Notes: generated from the sequence alone by a model not told the origin. A stretch of DNA of 64,000 bases from Guyanagaster necrorhizus (GCF_019112545.1 NW_025064888.1:145383-209382), one strand, 5' to 3'; positions 34,728 to 48,210 are shown, numbered from the stretch's first letter. Program-made: numbers and translations.

Positions 34728-35357
34728 TTTTCGGTCTCACAAATGGCTCTCGCCGAGTCACTCAATGTAAACTCTCCAGACCACTTCGGCCGTGTACGTG
34801 AGGAATTGACCTTCATCTCCCTTACCTCACCCTTCTGCTGCCCAAACCTGAAGTCCCGTGGACCCTGATATGTGGGCGCTGGAAATACAGACAAGGACAG
34901 AGTTGATAGAAGCGAATGGTACCTGTACACGACGATTTAGATGGCATTCTTATGGGCTTTCATCCGCGATGCCTGTCAATAAGGTACTACAGTTTTATAG
35001 GGAAAACCAGGATCTAAATATCAAGGCGATGTTGCTTATATTGCTTTGGCGTTTAAGGATGGTGATCGATATCCACAACCAGGGGGACTGCGCTCATAGT
35101 TACGAGTGTTTTATCGAGTTCATATGTCTATTAGTCACGCATTTGGTGGTACTTGGACGTCGTGTATTTGATGGGTCTTCGTGCTCGGATATTGTAACAT
35201 TGACATTGGCGTCCTAATTAGTATAGTCTGTCATGTCGTTGACTAGAATGACGACCCAGAATTGCTCGCAATACGCATCACGCCGGACCAGGCTTGAGCT
35301 CACGATACAATTATCGTTACTTATAACACATCCAAGATCATTAGAGTCCGGCCAACA
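34728..35357. other. Intergenic between convergent GCP2 and KRE33
   Basis: About 630 bp of 3' flanks. A frame of 119 codons at 34858-35217 starts with GTG and resembles nothing I know. No repeat or RNA gene is seen. Confidence 0.5.
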
Positions 35358-38300
35358 CTAATGCTTTGCCTTCTTACCCGAACGCCTCCGCGTCTTCTTC
35401 TCCTTCCCTGCATCACCACCTCCAATATCCTCGTCCATTTTTCTTTTCTGTCCGACAACCCCACTATTCTTCTTGATACTTAAGATAGTCTGTCCAGCTT
35501 TGACGCCACCAGCAGCAACCCGGCTCTCAGCAGCATTCCAGTCCATCACGCTATCATCGATGGCATATCTAGCCGGCATCAGAGGGTGAGATGTCGAGTC
35601 ACACCAATATGAGTTTACTCACTTTTTTAGGTCCAAGGCATTGATCATTTCACGTTGCCGTTCCCTTGCCTTCATAGCCTCCTTCTCCTGCTCTCCCGCC
35701 TCCTCAAGTTCCTCTTCCACCGACTGGAGAGTGTTCCCAGTTATTTCCACGACGGGTCCAGACGTACGAGACATACCCTCCAAAGATCTATCTGGACCCA
35801 TAGCTTCTGTCACACCTTCCCTCTGTATATCTATGAGCCGCTTGGCGATCTTCCGTACAATCTTTACAAGCAGAGCAAGGACTTGCGATACGGGTAGCGA
35901 AAGTTCAGTCTGTCGTGACCATGGTTAAATAATCCTTCTGGCAATTTCAAATGACATACCTCGATATCCTCGACGCTTTTTCTCTGTATTCCCATTCCCA
36001 ACAGGATAGCATTTTGAGCTGCACTCAAATTCACGGATGCTTCACTTTTGCCTTCCGCTGTTTCTGCTCGCTTATCCAATCGTCGCTGGAAGTAGAGAGA
36101 GGAGATCGTGGGCATTAGATCCATGATAACATGAAAATCCAACACGTTGTTTCCATATGTCTCCAATCGTTTTAGGTCAAAGGGCGTCAGTATTGTCGGT
36201 AGTAATGCAGGGGTAAGCGCTTTAACGCCACCGCCTTGTCCGTCCAGGTTCTTCACACCGCTGAAGGTGTTGATAGCCTCTAAAATACTCAGCGCTGTCA
36301 CACATCCAAACTCGCGGAACTTTGGGAATGACAGTAGGGTAAGGAGGCGTGATCGGAAATCTAATAAAGATGAGTAAACCGTGAAGAGAAGTTTGAATCG
36401 CTTACCGGCGGCGAATTCAGCGAGCCATTCTAGCTCACTGTCTTTAGAGCTGTTGAGCCCTCTCAACATAACACATGTATGTTCCCCAGTCAGATCACTG
36501 GCCGTCTGGCGAAGATACAACGGCACATAACCCAGTCGCTTCCAGAACCTGAGCAACAATAGTGTAAATAAAGTTCATGGTATAAACCGACATTAGTCTA
36601 CCTGAGAAGCTGACCAGTCATCCCGTAGCTAACGCCCAGGTAATCCAAATTTTCGGGTTTTCGTTCGGATAGTCGTTGTAGAAGAGGAGGCATTGATTTT
36701 GGTGAACGAACAGTGGGTGTGTCAGTGTCTAGGGTTGTAGACTAGATGGATTGAGACAAAAAACATCTTCGAGGAGGAGATATAACGCACGGCATCAATT
36801 GCGGTGATATCGGGATAGTCTTCTTGCTGCTCTGTGTCGTCGAAATTATATAGCTCGCCGCTATAGTATGAATTTAGCGCCTGCAGAGCTCTTGAACCAT
36901 AACCCATCTGTGTAATGGAAATATCAATTAATACTAAGGATGCGAAAACAATGGACAAAATAAGCTTACATTCGCAACTTCAAGTGCCGTAGCAACTCGG
37001 ACAATTCGAGCGCCACTCATTTCTGCGAACCGCCCCTCTTGGAACTGGTTTGCAACTAGCCATGGTATCAAATCACCTCCCGATCTCAAGCCTCGGCTCA
37101 AACCTTCCATGATGGATGCTTTAGATATTGAACCTTCAAGAGCCACCTGAAGTACAACCAATGGCTCAGGGAGGACAGACGCGTTGGCATCACTGATGGG
37201 AGGAAGAAGGACGAAGAGGTGGTGCGCGGGTGCATCGGACATCAGTTGGAGGTCGTTAGGCTGGTTCTTATAATGACTTGAAACGTAAAGAGACATCATA
37301 CGCTGGAGAAAAGCCTCCGACGCAGGATGGAAACTGAATAGGGTGTCTCGGTTCACATAGTAAAGGTCACAGGTCGATGGATGTGGGCACCCGGAGGAGA
37401 GGGTAGACGATGCTGGAGTAGGCACGAGGCAGAGAAGGATGTTGAGCCACTTTTCGATTTCGTCATCTTGGGAATATCGAATGGGGGTGGTAAGGGTGAC
37501 TTCACGAAGGGATCGCAGGGCTTTGGGGCCAGCTTTGGTGGCCGCTTGGACATGGTTTTTCGGTTCGTCATCTTTGGCTGTGGAGGATGTGGGTATAGAC
37601 GGGCGGGTGGAGTCACGTAACTGCTGGATGAGCTTGAGAGAAAGGGAGCGGCCAGTTCCTTCATATCCATTTATCGTGGAAGCAAGGAAGACAAGGTAAG
37701 GTCCAATGAGATTTCTAACAAGTGGTAATGGGATAGCTGCAGCCTCATCGATAATGACTAATTCAGCTTGGCCTAATACATGAGCATCTTCGGGTTGAAT
37801 GTACTGAAAAACTGATTAATGGGACTGGGAGGTCAACTTAGCTACACAACTAACCTGGATTGTCTGCCGATGATCTTTAAAGACGTTCACTCTCATGATT
37901 GCATTGTTGAAATCTGGATTGGTACTCTGAGCTATATCATAGTCGAGGTGCTCTTCGTATCCGAGTGCATCCAGGCCCTTGAATATGAATTCAAAAACGG
38001 TCTTCAAATTTTCGGGGCTGGGACTGGTAACAAATATGTTGGAATATCCGTGTGCAAGGGCAGCGGCAATGCCTAGTCCCAGCGCAGCACTCTTCCCGCG
38101 ACCCCGTCCGGCTGTGAGCGTCACTGTTGACGACAAAGTCTTTTCAGCAATAGCTTCGATAAACGTAAGGATGGCTTGGGCTTGGTCAAGTGTCTTTGTG
38201 AGCTGCACGAGGTCACCGGCTGGTTTTGTGGAAGACAATGATGACTTGAGCTCTTGCAAGTCAGAAGACGAGACTTCTTCAGATGGGGGAGTATAAGGCG

Positions 38301-39039
38301 AGATGTCCTTTCCACGAGAAATGGGCAGAACGTTTAGCTCATCGTCGAGAAAGATGCAATCAGGGCATGACCCTAATGAGAGGATGAAGCGTTCATTGAA
38401 GCGAGCGGTGACTGCATCGTGAGATGAAGTTCGATATCGTGAATGGATATCCTATGGAGAGTTAGATGGGACCGGTAGAATAACGATATCCTCACCATAG
38501 TCATGGAGTACAACTGTCGAAGCGAAGTCATCGTCTTCAACAAAAGAACCACCAGGCCACCACCTTGGACCGTTTCAATGGTCCGCGCCAAAAGATTCGG
38601 TGTTATGGCCTCGAAATCCTGCAACACACACATGCCATAGGTGTTTCCGAGAATTTTGTGCGATTCCTTGTAGTACGTATACCGAATGTCGGTGACCGTC
38701 ACGAAGATTTCAAAGGGATTTTGGTCGTTTGGTTCACGGATACCGCGTTTGACATCCCTTTTTATTTTTGCCTCCCGTTTCTTTCGATGGCTGGGTATAT
38801 GCTATTAGTGAGAAGGCATAATCTCAAGAGCAAAGGGCGTACGTGGTGAATCCGAGATCCTTTTTGTAGCACCAAAGTACTGACGGACGTGCAGAGACCC
38901 TGGCTTGTGAAAGTAAAAAATGAAGGTTGACGATTTGGTCCCTTCCCTTGTCTCCGACCAAGACTATGAAGGATCTGTGGTTTTTCTTGATATTATTGTT
39001 GATTAATATTGGAATGCGCGGATCTAGTTGCTTGCGCAT
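35358..39039 (-). CDS. KRE33: RNA cytidine acetyltransferase (Kre33/NAT10)
   Basis: This nucleolar ATP-dependent enzyme makes N4-acetylcytidine in 18S rRNA and certain tRNAs and is needed for 40S assembly. The start MRKQLDPRIPILINNNIKKN is nearly invariant in the family, followed by HRSFIVLVGDKGRDQIVNLH. The helicase-like module has a Walker A, TLTAGRGRGKSAALGLGIAA, and a DEAA-type Walker B in VIIDEAAAIPLPLV. The GNAT domain shows EGRFAEMSGARIVRVATALE and MGYGSRALQALNSYYSGELY. Downstream are FWKRLGYVPLYLRQTASDLT and GEHTCVMLR. The basic tail ends KKTRRRSGKKAKH. About 14 exons; the coding length fits the usual 1,000-1,060 residues. Individual intron borders in the middle were not all traced. 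Confidence 0.94.
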
Positions 39040-39746
39040 GGTCTACTGACCTTATGCCGTCGAGGAGGAAGGTGAAGGACTTTAAATTTTGGTAAACTGC
39101 ACGTGAGCAGGCCGGATGGCGCCGCTCTGTTTTTGGCATCCGAATTTATCCTGTGCTCTTTTCTACGGCCCTTCAGTGAAGGCGTTGTAAAATATTCAAG
39201 GTGCACGTATGAAGCATCTGGGCAAGAGGTATATATGTAGCTATCTATTTTGACGCGTGAGCAATTGACAGGCTTGTTATCAACTTTGTAGACTTTCAGG
39301 CCGTTGGTCAGGTATCGCAGCTGTCGGTGCCTGTTACTTATGTGTTCAGGCCTTCATCTCAAATCAAATCCAAACCGAGAAACAGCGAAGACTGTCAAAG
39401 ACCAATAACAAACGCCCGGTTTCCAGGAGAACCAGTGATAGAATTCTTACGCATTGATCGCAGTAATGTTCAAAGGAAATGAAAGGACACAGCTCCGAGC
39501 GTATCTACATTCGAGGGTGGTACTGACTTCACTAGGAGGAGAGACTCTAGAGATGGTCGAGATGGATCATCGTCTTACTTACAAGAAATTCCTCTCAATC
39601 TCGCGGTGACCGGGGCCGGACTATGGTGACAATTGACATTCTTCTCTCACTGACAGTCTTTCACTAAATGTTGTCCTCGCGGAATTAATGAGGTAAGATG
39701 GCTAGTGAGAACGTCCTCCCCCTCCCCGGACTCGCCCTTCATCGTC
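39040..39746. other. Intergenic between divergent KRE33 and orphan gene
   Basis: About 700 bp holding both promoters. I see no TATA box, repeat or RNA gene that I can defend. Confidence 0.5.
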
Positions 39747-41774
39747 ATGTCCACCTCTGCAAGGAAACCTCGTATTACGACCGGTGCACTTCGTAGTAGT
39801 CGACTCGTCGTACCAGCTCCAACAGTGCCTTCAACTCGAGTAGGGGCTTCAGCAAGAGTAGCTCCTTCAGCAAGGAAAGGACGCCTCGTGGCGGTACCAA
39901 TACCCAAAGCTGGTCCATCACCGTCGAAGCGCCTCAACGACGTCCTTACGGATGCCTTGACGAGAGCAAAGTCGATCAAAGTCACCCCTGGTAACCGTGC
40001 GGCTCTTCAGAACGCTCGTAAACTTGCTGCCTCCATTGTTAGTGTCCTTCCCGAGGATGAGAGCGTTGTCAAGGACCTTGCATACGAGCTTCATTGCGTC
40101 TCTCTGAGTTCATTAGTTAACGAGCTTACCACGGAGGTGAAACACAATCCACAGGATCAGGGAGATCAGCAAGGGCATATGCTGCAGTGCATCTTGGAGG
40201 AAATTATTAACTGGTTTCCTGACATATGGCTGACAATGGCGGATGCGAACACAGATATGGAGCTTGTCCGTGGCTGTTTGATGCTGTGCTCATCTGTTGC
40301 AGACCAAGGTGCTGATTGCCTGTTCGTTGACTCCCTACTACTATATGTGCATCAAACTAACGTGTTCTGTTCCAGAGGTTATTACTTTGACTGGACAAAA
40401 AGGCTTGTCATCACCGACTCCAAAAAGCAGGCAGTGTACGATGGGAACCACTCCATTGGTGATTATATGGCTTGGATGTGGAGAGAATTCCTCGTGTTTT
40501 CGGCTATCAGAGGCTCAAGAATTCCAGCCAATGAAGCCATATGGGGTGAGAGTTACGATGATGCCCTCAATCTCATTCGCCGAACTCCCGGCGGTACGTT
40601 TTTCTCGCCTTCCTGCACTCACCGAATTGACTGTTTTGCAGAACCGGAGAACGCGAATGATTTTGCTTTCTGGGACGCTCACTGGTCGGCGGAAATGAGG
40701 ACAGCCGCCATTCGGCTCTACGCTGAACGACACCGACATCGCATCGCCAGTTTCTTCGAGGCGCCGTCCGTTCACCTGTACACCTCTTTGGTGTCAGATT
40801 ATCCTGACATCGAGTCTTCACTCTTAATCTCAATCAAGCAAAACGTTTTTGGGGAAGAACCTTCCATTTCCTACACTGACGCCGCGAAAATTCTTGCCAA
40901 GGCATCCCAAACAGAAGATATCGTCTGTTTGCTCGATAGATTGATCGAGGAAGGTATCTCTCATCATAACTCTACCATTCTTGTCATTATGAAGCACCTC
41001 TCCACGATGTCCGACGAGGAGCAACGCGCTCATGGGCTCCAAGTCGTCAAAGATGGGTTAGAGACAGCAAAGCAGGACGCGTTGAATGCCCTCGCGCACC
41101 TATTTCCAGGGTTAAAGGATGCGCAGCTTTGGCTTCGAAGTCTGATAGATGCGGGGAGACTCACTTGTGACGAAGATCTGTTCGATGATAGCTATTCTGA
41201 GCGGGAGAGAAATCTTAGAAGCTTTGCTGAGCGTGCGGCCCAAGGAGGCCCTTTGACTGACCCGGATTGGTCACCTCCAAAGAAAAAGGGGGCCGATCCA
41301 GACGATATCCATCGCAAGGAGGAGCCTAAACGCGACTTGGTGCGCTGTATTCGGGATTGGGCGCAGATTCTCTGCCAGTGGCCTGACGAGAAGGCAGCTG
41401 CGGATTTGTGGAGTACAGTGAAGTCTGATGGTTCCGAGCTGCTTTTGTCGTCTGTGGAGGGCGCAGAGGAGGCGTTAATGGATCGTATCAAGGTGGCTGA
41501 TTCGTTGCAGGCAGAAAAGCGAAGTCAGGACAAACCTACGCTCGCAGAGTGCCCTGCGACACCATCATCGCGTCAACAGCTTCTCACTTGGAGGGTTACA
41601 GCTACGTGGGTCAAGCTCTTGCGAGAGATTCAATTCGGTTGACTAAACATGTATACCCACAGATTTGACGATTATTACGAGTCTCCCAGCTACGTTTACG
41701 GTTATGTCACGGACGGCCTGCAAGCATTGATCAAGACATTCTCCTGTCAAGATCACCGTGCTTTGGGTAAGTGA
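39747..41774 (+). CDS. Orphan protein of about 620 residues
   Basis: I do not recognise this protein. The start MSTSARKPRITTGALRSSRL leads a basic, Ser/Ala/Pro-rich N-terminus of about 75 residues. The rest is mostly predicted helix, such as LMLCSSVADQGYYFDWTKRL, GDYMAWMWREFLVFSAIRGS and LYAERHRHRIASFFEAPSVH. No catalytic motif, signal peptide or membrane segment is evident. The reading frame is open for 645 codons without splicing, but two in-frame introns are likely: 69 nt starting near 40309, and 51 nt near 40593-40643 with perfect GTACGT...TTGCAG borders. A third, 57-nt intron (GTGGGT...CCACAG with branch TTGACTAAAC) ends at about 41661 and leads into FDDYYESPSYVYGYVTDGLQ. A GTAAGT at 41768 could extend it further. 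Confidence 0.7.
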
Positions 41775-42003
41775 ATAATCAAATCTAGGACGATGGTGCC
41801 AGGTACAGTCACATATTCTCGTCTCGATATTTCTCGTGCTTCTTTATGTCCTGCTGCTTCGTATAGCTTTCTCTATAGACAATCATAAAATTACTCACCT
41901 TATTATTTATACACATTCATTCAGTTGTCGGATAGAAGAACAAAGACGGGAAGTTGCAAACCAGAATTTGCACATCATAATACAATCATAATTCCACATA
42001 CAT

Positions 42004-45000
42004 CTATTTCAAATCCGCAAACATCTTCTGTGAAGCCTCCAGCGTCATAATCTCCGCCTCCAATGTCTTTTTCTATAATACATTTGATAAATCAATATAC
42101 ATCCCCAAACATCCAATATGTACTCACCTTTTCCTCATTTGCCAACCTTACATTCTCTGGAAGAGTCTCGTTCTCAAACTTGGCCAGTTTGGAGAGGTTC
42201 AACCGCGCCACGTCCAACTTCTTTTCGCATTTCGCAATCTCACGGTCGAGATCCACCAGGCCCTAATCCATACCTAGATCAAGAACTGCATCAAAGGAAA
42301 AGAAAATAGGTGCACTCACCCTTACGAGCGTACGGATGACAATCGACTTGGTAACAACGCTACTTCCACAACCGGCAGGAACGTCTTTTGAATCGTTCAC
42401 GACCACTGCACTCTTGCATCCCTTCGTCAGAGCAACAATGGTAGGCAACTGGCCCTCAATGAGCCGTGCATCGTCCTGTGCGTGTATGAAGACTACATAA
42501 AACCCCTTCATCACCCCGAGACCATGTCTAACGGAAAAAGCGCACGCACACTGGATATCACTCTGCAGATTATACGACGCAGCCAAGGACCGTCCGGCCT
42601 TGAGTACCGCAAACACCAGATCAAACTCTCTATCAGCATCCTCAAACACGAACGCCTCGTCCTAGTGGCCAAAATCAATCCTCATTGTCTCTCAAAGAAG
42701 TTTACACTTACAAACACTGGGAACCTCGAAACCATAATCGATGGAGTCGCATCGCCCGGCCGGCGCGGGAGGCGCTGCCACAGCTCCTCAGTGACGAACG
42801 GCATGAAGGGGTGCAATAACCTCAGTCCGTAATCTAAACATGTATACAACGTTTGTTGGGCGGATCTCCTCGTCTCTATCGGTGATTTGTCGTCTGACAT
42901 AGGTTTCATTGCTTCCTATTTGTCCATCAGCAGGAGAAACCACAACGTCACAGTACCCACAATATAGACATCACATAACTCGTACAGCCAAAAGTTATAT
43001 GCGGCCGTCGTGGTCATCATAAAGTTACGCTCCCCCATCTGGGTATTAATCTCTCTGGCAGCGATATTGAGTTTATGCAGGATCCAACGCTCCACGAGGC
43101 TCTCCTTGCCCGTAGGCTACGAAACAGCCTCAGCCACAGAAACACTCGAGACAGTATACGAAACGCACCTTGGCGTTCACCTCGGGGACGAACTCCCCAT
43201 CCAGTTTGAGCATCGCAAACTTGGTCGCATTGAAAATCTTGTTGCAAAATTTCCTGTATCCTTCCACACGTAGAATCTCGAGATTGATATCACGCCCTCC
43301 ACCTGAGTACGCACAGAGAGCAAACCTCAATGCATCAGTCCCACACTGCGGAATACCCTTGGGGAAATCCTTCTTCTGGCCTTCTCTTGCTTTCTTGATC
43401 TCCCGCTCGTCTAAGTTGCCCTCAACGAGCTTCTCATGTAACTTCTCCAGCTCCAAACCTTGTATTACATCAATCGGGTCTATGACGTTCCCAAGGGACT
43501 TGCTCATCTTCCTTCCGTGTGCGTCGCGGATCATCGCGTGACAATACACCTCCTTGAACGGCATCCTCCCCGTGAGCTTGATCCCCAGCATGACCATCCT
43601 CGCTACCCAGAAGAAAAGAATATCCCAACCAGTTTCAAGAATCGAGGAGGGGTAAAATTTCTCGAAATCAAGCGTCTACAGGTTCGGTCAAATAGATATA
43701 CCCTAATAAAAGAAGATGAACACGCCTTTTCCGGCCAGCCCATAATCGAGAAAGGCCACAACCCAGAAGAAAACCAAGTATCAAGGACGTCTTCATCCTG
43801 CACCAGGGTGAACGGCTGGCCAGCAGCAAGCACCTTGGCACGTTCCGTCGCCTGCTCGAGCGTCCGACCCACAATCCAGTTTTTGCCATCGTTTTTCTGC
43901 ACATATCCATCAACACAGCAAAAGGAAAAGGAAAAGAAAAGGACTGACATCCTGCTCTCTCCCTTCGACATTCACAAAGTAGGCCGGACAACGATGTCCC
44001 CACCAGAGCTGGCGGGAGATGCACCAGTCCTGGATACCCTCCAACCAGCGGTACCACTCGTTCTCTGATTGTTTAGGCGTAATGATGAGCTCACCAGCGC
44101 GCGTCCGCTATGCCGCCTCGTCAGTAAGTGTTAGCGTTCACAAAATGACGCGTACTTTGATAGCTTCGTCGGCGAGAGGCTTGCAGTTTACCCACCATTG
44201 AGGTTTAAGTATGGGTTCGATAACGTCGCCGGATTTGCTGAAGGAATATGAGAAGATTTCAGTGAAGAAGGACGGATGCGGACCTGCAAATAGGTATCAT
44301 CATGGGGTTATCCTTTGTCTCGACAAATAGCCCAGCTTCCTTGAGAGCCTCGACGACGGCGACACGGGCATGAAAGCGTTTCATACCCTGTATAACTATC
44401 AGTACCTTGCCCAGATGCAATAGACGCGCTTACCTTGAACCTCTCGCCGGCATGCTCGTTGAACGTCCCGTCGTCGTTCATGATATTCACTACCTCCAGG
44501 CCATGCCTCACACCAACTTCCCAATCGTTCTGGTCATGCGCCGGCGTGATTTTCACCGCGCCAGTCCCAAACTCGCGATCTACCATCTCATCGGTAACAA
44601 TTGGGATCCTCCTCCCCTCGACGAACGGATGAACCGCATGCTTTCCATGGAGGTGCCGGTATCTGTCATCGTCGGGATGCACCGCGATAGCCGTATCTCC
44701 CAACATGGTCTCAGGCCGAGTCGTCGCGACCACCACCCTCTCTCCGGCTTCTAGTGGATACGCGAAACTCGTGATAACTCCAAACTCAAATTTTTCTTTC
44801 GCGTCATACCCTGGTACGCTCATCAACGTCCGCCCTGTCAACTGCTTCTGGTCGACCTCGAGATTGCTGAGGGTCGTGTTAAGGCGGACACACCAGTTTA
44901 CAAGCCTATTCGCGCGATAGATGATCCCGTCCTCATGCAATCTGCAGAACGTCTCGATAACGGCCTTGCTCAGACCCTCATTCATCGTAAACGCGACGCG

Positions 45001-45892
45001 GTCCCAGTCATAGCTCCCACCTAGTCGATGGAGCTGGTTAGTTATCCTCGCTTGGTACCTACACCTGTCGTTAGTGTAAATGTACAGCACAGCAAATTCA
45101 CTCACTCATTTTTCCAATCCATAACCGTCTCCAGAAACCTTTCCCGTCCAAGATCATGTCTTGTCTTACCCTCACTCTTGAATAGCCGTTTCTCTACCAC
45201 ACTCTGCGTCGAGATCCCCGCGTGGTCAAAGCCAGGCGAGAACAGTGTCTGGCGGCCTAGCATCCGGTTCCTATTGGCCGTTAAACCATAACACAATAAG
45301 GGCTCGCACCCGACTCACCACCTAACAAGCGAATCCTGTATTGCCGTCGTCAGCGCATGACCAATATGTAGGCTGCCCGTCACATTGGGAGGAGGGGCCG
45401 GGATAACGAAGACCTCCGCATTCTTCCCACCATACTCTGGCTTGAAGAATCCCTGGGAATGCCACCAGTCGTACCACGCCGACTCTACCGCGATTGGGTT
45501 ATATCCCGCCGACATGGGTTGCGAAAGATCTGCTCATGATCAGAAAAAGAAAAGGAATCGCATAAGCTACGCACCCTTCTTCTCGCCTTTGGGTGTCGTA
45601 TTCACAAAATCCTCCTCCTCCTCCTTTTTCTTCTCTACCTTGACCCTTTTATCCCCACTGTTGTCGTTATTGTTAGTAGTCTTCACCGCCTTGGCTGCGA
45701 GCTTGGCCTCTTTTTCGAGTCTCTTGGCTTCTTTTTTAGCTGTAAAGGAATAAATAAATATACGGGCATAAAAATGGAGACAAAGGACAGACCTGCACTC
45801 TTCGAATTAGGATTTGATTGGGACGACATGGTGGAAAGGAACGAACGCGATGGTTGGAAACGAAATGCGAATCGATGAAAGCGACTCAGCAT
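42004..45892 (-). CDS. VAS1: Valyl-tRNA synthetase, cytosolic and probably mitochondrial
   Basis: This class I enzyme charges tRNA-Val. Signature motifs are [20 protein letters not shown] (HIGH), the editing domain around [20 protein letters not shown] and [34 protein letters not shown], and [18 protein letters not shown] (KMSKS). A lysine/glutamate-rich N-terminal extension precedes the core, as in other fungal ValRS. The protein ends [14 protein letters not shown]. About twelve exons. Two in-frame ATGs start exon 1: at 45892 a 21-residue Arg-rich leader without acidic residues ([18 protein letters not shown]...), and at 45829 [12 protein letters not shown]. The longer form would enter mitochondria and the shorter stay in the cytosol, as for yeast VAS1. 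Confidence 0.95.
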
Positions 45893-47121
45893 ACAGATGC
45901 GATCGTGACTCGTAATTTTGATTTGTTCCCTTTTCGGACAAATGACTCCTGTCTTCCGCGAAAATTCTATGTATGCGATGCTCCTACACTTTTCGTTCGA
46001 GATAAAACTCTATGTATGCGGTGGATTCTCTCGTCCTATTTGCCTTACCTCATATACCACGTAAAGATTCCATCCCTAAGATATTTGTATGTTCACTGGC
46101 AGCGGTACGCATCCTTCTTGTATGGTCCCTCAAACCCGTGTTCTAACCTCTAAACTCCTCCAGCACCGGCCACGATATAACAGCGACCATTATCCTGATA
46201 TTGTCGTTCCATTCCAGTATCATCAGCACGTCTATGATCTCCTGGGTTCTTCCTACAAGTCCTGCCTCGCGGACGGAATCAACGTGACTTTACGGCTTGG
46301 ATCCCGTCTCCTCGGAATAAAAGTGCATCGACTGAGGGGCGAACAGGATAGGCGGCATGAAGCCACGACCCTGTCTAATCCGTCCGTTCCTTCCGAAAGC
46401 CGCATGCTCGTTCGTCACATTACCGCTCTAACAGATTGACCTGCATGACCAGATGCCATTGAACAAATCCCGACTTTGCTAAAACGGCTCCATTTCTATA
46501 AACAATATTAAACCATAGTTGCTGTGATATATTGTATGAGAATTGATAATTTTTTGGGATTTGAATTAATGACAATATATTGCAGCAGTTATAGTCCATT
46601 GGCGTTCTTTCGCAGAAAAATTTTGTGGAAAGACGCGAAGCATTGTCGATAATCGGATACGTAGATATCAAATCGATCCAAGTTAGCTCTTGGAAGTGGT
46701 TCGATCGATTAGGTATCGGTGCTTTTAGGTGGATTCAGACGAGGGCTTCAAGTTCCTGGTCTTTGGTATTTTGGAGCACAAACAAAAGGCATGTCTTTCA
46801 GCTTCTCTTCCAAAGCCTCATTGTAATTCATGAGCTGTTTTCAGTCTGGTGATAGGCCCCGACGTTGTTGAGAAGTCGAATTCCGGCCCTTCACAAAGCC
46901 TAGAGGCAGACTACCCGGCAGAACTAGCACCAAGCACCATGTTGGACAAATTTTGGACACCGGACGGAAATCAAGAAGCCAGTATCAGAAGCATGAAAAG
47001 TGTATTTCAACGACGCGCATGTGAAAGCGTGTAATCGCATGACCATCGCCAGCATAAGCCCAGGATAGACAACGGAACGACCGTCTCTGAAGTGTGTCAA
47101 GTACCAAGAGCGCGCTCTCAA
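45893..47121. other. Intergenic, no gene recognised
   Basis: 5' flank of ValRS followed by about 1.1 kb without a gene I can support. A frame of 116 codons at 46089-46439 and one of 61 codons at 46849-47034 have no recognisable motif. No RNA gene or repeat was found. Confidence 0.5.
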
Positions 47122-48210
47122 ATGAAACCAAGCATCCTTTTCTTTTCTGTCCTGGCTGTGCTTGCCCAGCTGGCATATTCTCTAAGATTGCAAGCAGACG
47201 ACCAAACTGACTGTGGATACCGGTGAGTTTATTCAGCAACGTAGAGTGAGTACCAATGGACTGCACTCGATTACTGCTGAGATATTTTTAGTGATGCTGC
47301 CGCCCTTCTACTCGCTTCCACTCTGCCCTGCGCCAACCTCTTGGCCGTTCAAATCAATTATCCTTCGTCTTATACAGTACTGACTGCCTCCGCGATTCTA
47401 ACCTATTATTCCCACCCTAATCTGCTCATCGGTGCTATTAGGCCTTTCGACGTGTACTATTACCAGTACGAAGACTGCAAAATCCAGCGTCTCTGGAATT
47501 CGTACTTGACTGATATGATGACGCGTGGGATCCTGTAGAGTTGTACCGAAAGGCATTATCTGAGCAAGATGACGGAAGCGTCACCATCGCAAGCATAGGA
47601 TTTTTCGACAATGTGAAGTGGTTCGGCGCGTATCCCTGTAACAGCGGTAGCTCTCCAGCCAAGACGGCCCATGTTGTTAATTCGTGGCCGGCAAAGATGT
47701 CATTTTCGGGTAGCTATCTCGGAGGCAATTTTACATCTGGAGCACGGTTTACTGTTCAGGCACCTTCAGAGAATCTCGTTGCTGCAGCGTACAAGTGCTG
47801 ATTTGCCTTTTCTTGAATCACACTGTTTAATTAGGTTCATGATACATGCGCGTGGTTACAATATCCCCGCTATTCATGGGATCCTATCGTGCTACTTCAC
47901 ACCATTCAAGATCAGGAACTTCGTCCTCATGACGGTGCCATAAATTGAAGGGCTGATGATCCCAAAACATGTCTGGACAACTTGTTTGAATACGCCAATG
48001 CATACGGCTACAATATATGGCTACGATGACCTCTGACATATCGAACGCTTAGGTAAATGGTGCGAGCGTGACAACCCCACGACTGGATCGTTCTGAAGGA
48101 TGGGGTCACCAACATCACTCCAGGAGACGTCTTGTATTATTTATATTTAAGTGGGGCATATCGCACATTGGCTGGAAAAGGCAGCGTGAGTTGGGTGAAT
48201 GTATCTAATT
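47122..48210 (+). pseudogene. Decayed secreted inosine-uridine-type nucleoside hydrolase
   Basis: The start looks intact, with a signal peptide (MKPSILFFSVLAVLAQLAYS). After an intron comes SDAAALLLASTLPCANLLAV, a weak match to the Asp-rich substrate/calcium motif of this family. Then LTASAILTYYSHPNLLIGAI, LYRKALSEQDDGSVTIASIG and FFDN follow, but in different frames. Later pieces in yet other frames include AHVVNSWPAKMSFSGS, YSWDPIVLLHTIQDQELRPH, LDNLFEYANAYGYN and LKDGVTNITPGDVL. The segments are in family order but separated by shifts and stops, with parts missing. The family cleaves ribonucleosides into base and ribose; this copy probably does not work. Confidence 0.75.

Noticed and set aside
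40309..40380. Membrane segment in the orphan protein (CLFVDSLLLYV)
   Set aside because: It lies within a likely in-frame intron (GTGCTG...CCAGAG) and joins QG to YYFDW smoothly when removed.
46089..46439. 116-codon frame between ValRS and the nucleoside hydrolase relic
   Set aside because: No recognisable domain, no signal for splicing to neighbours, composition not clearly coding.
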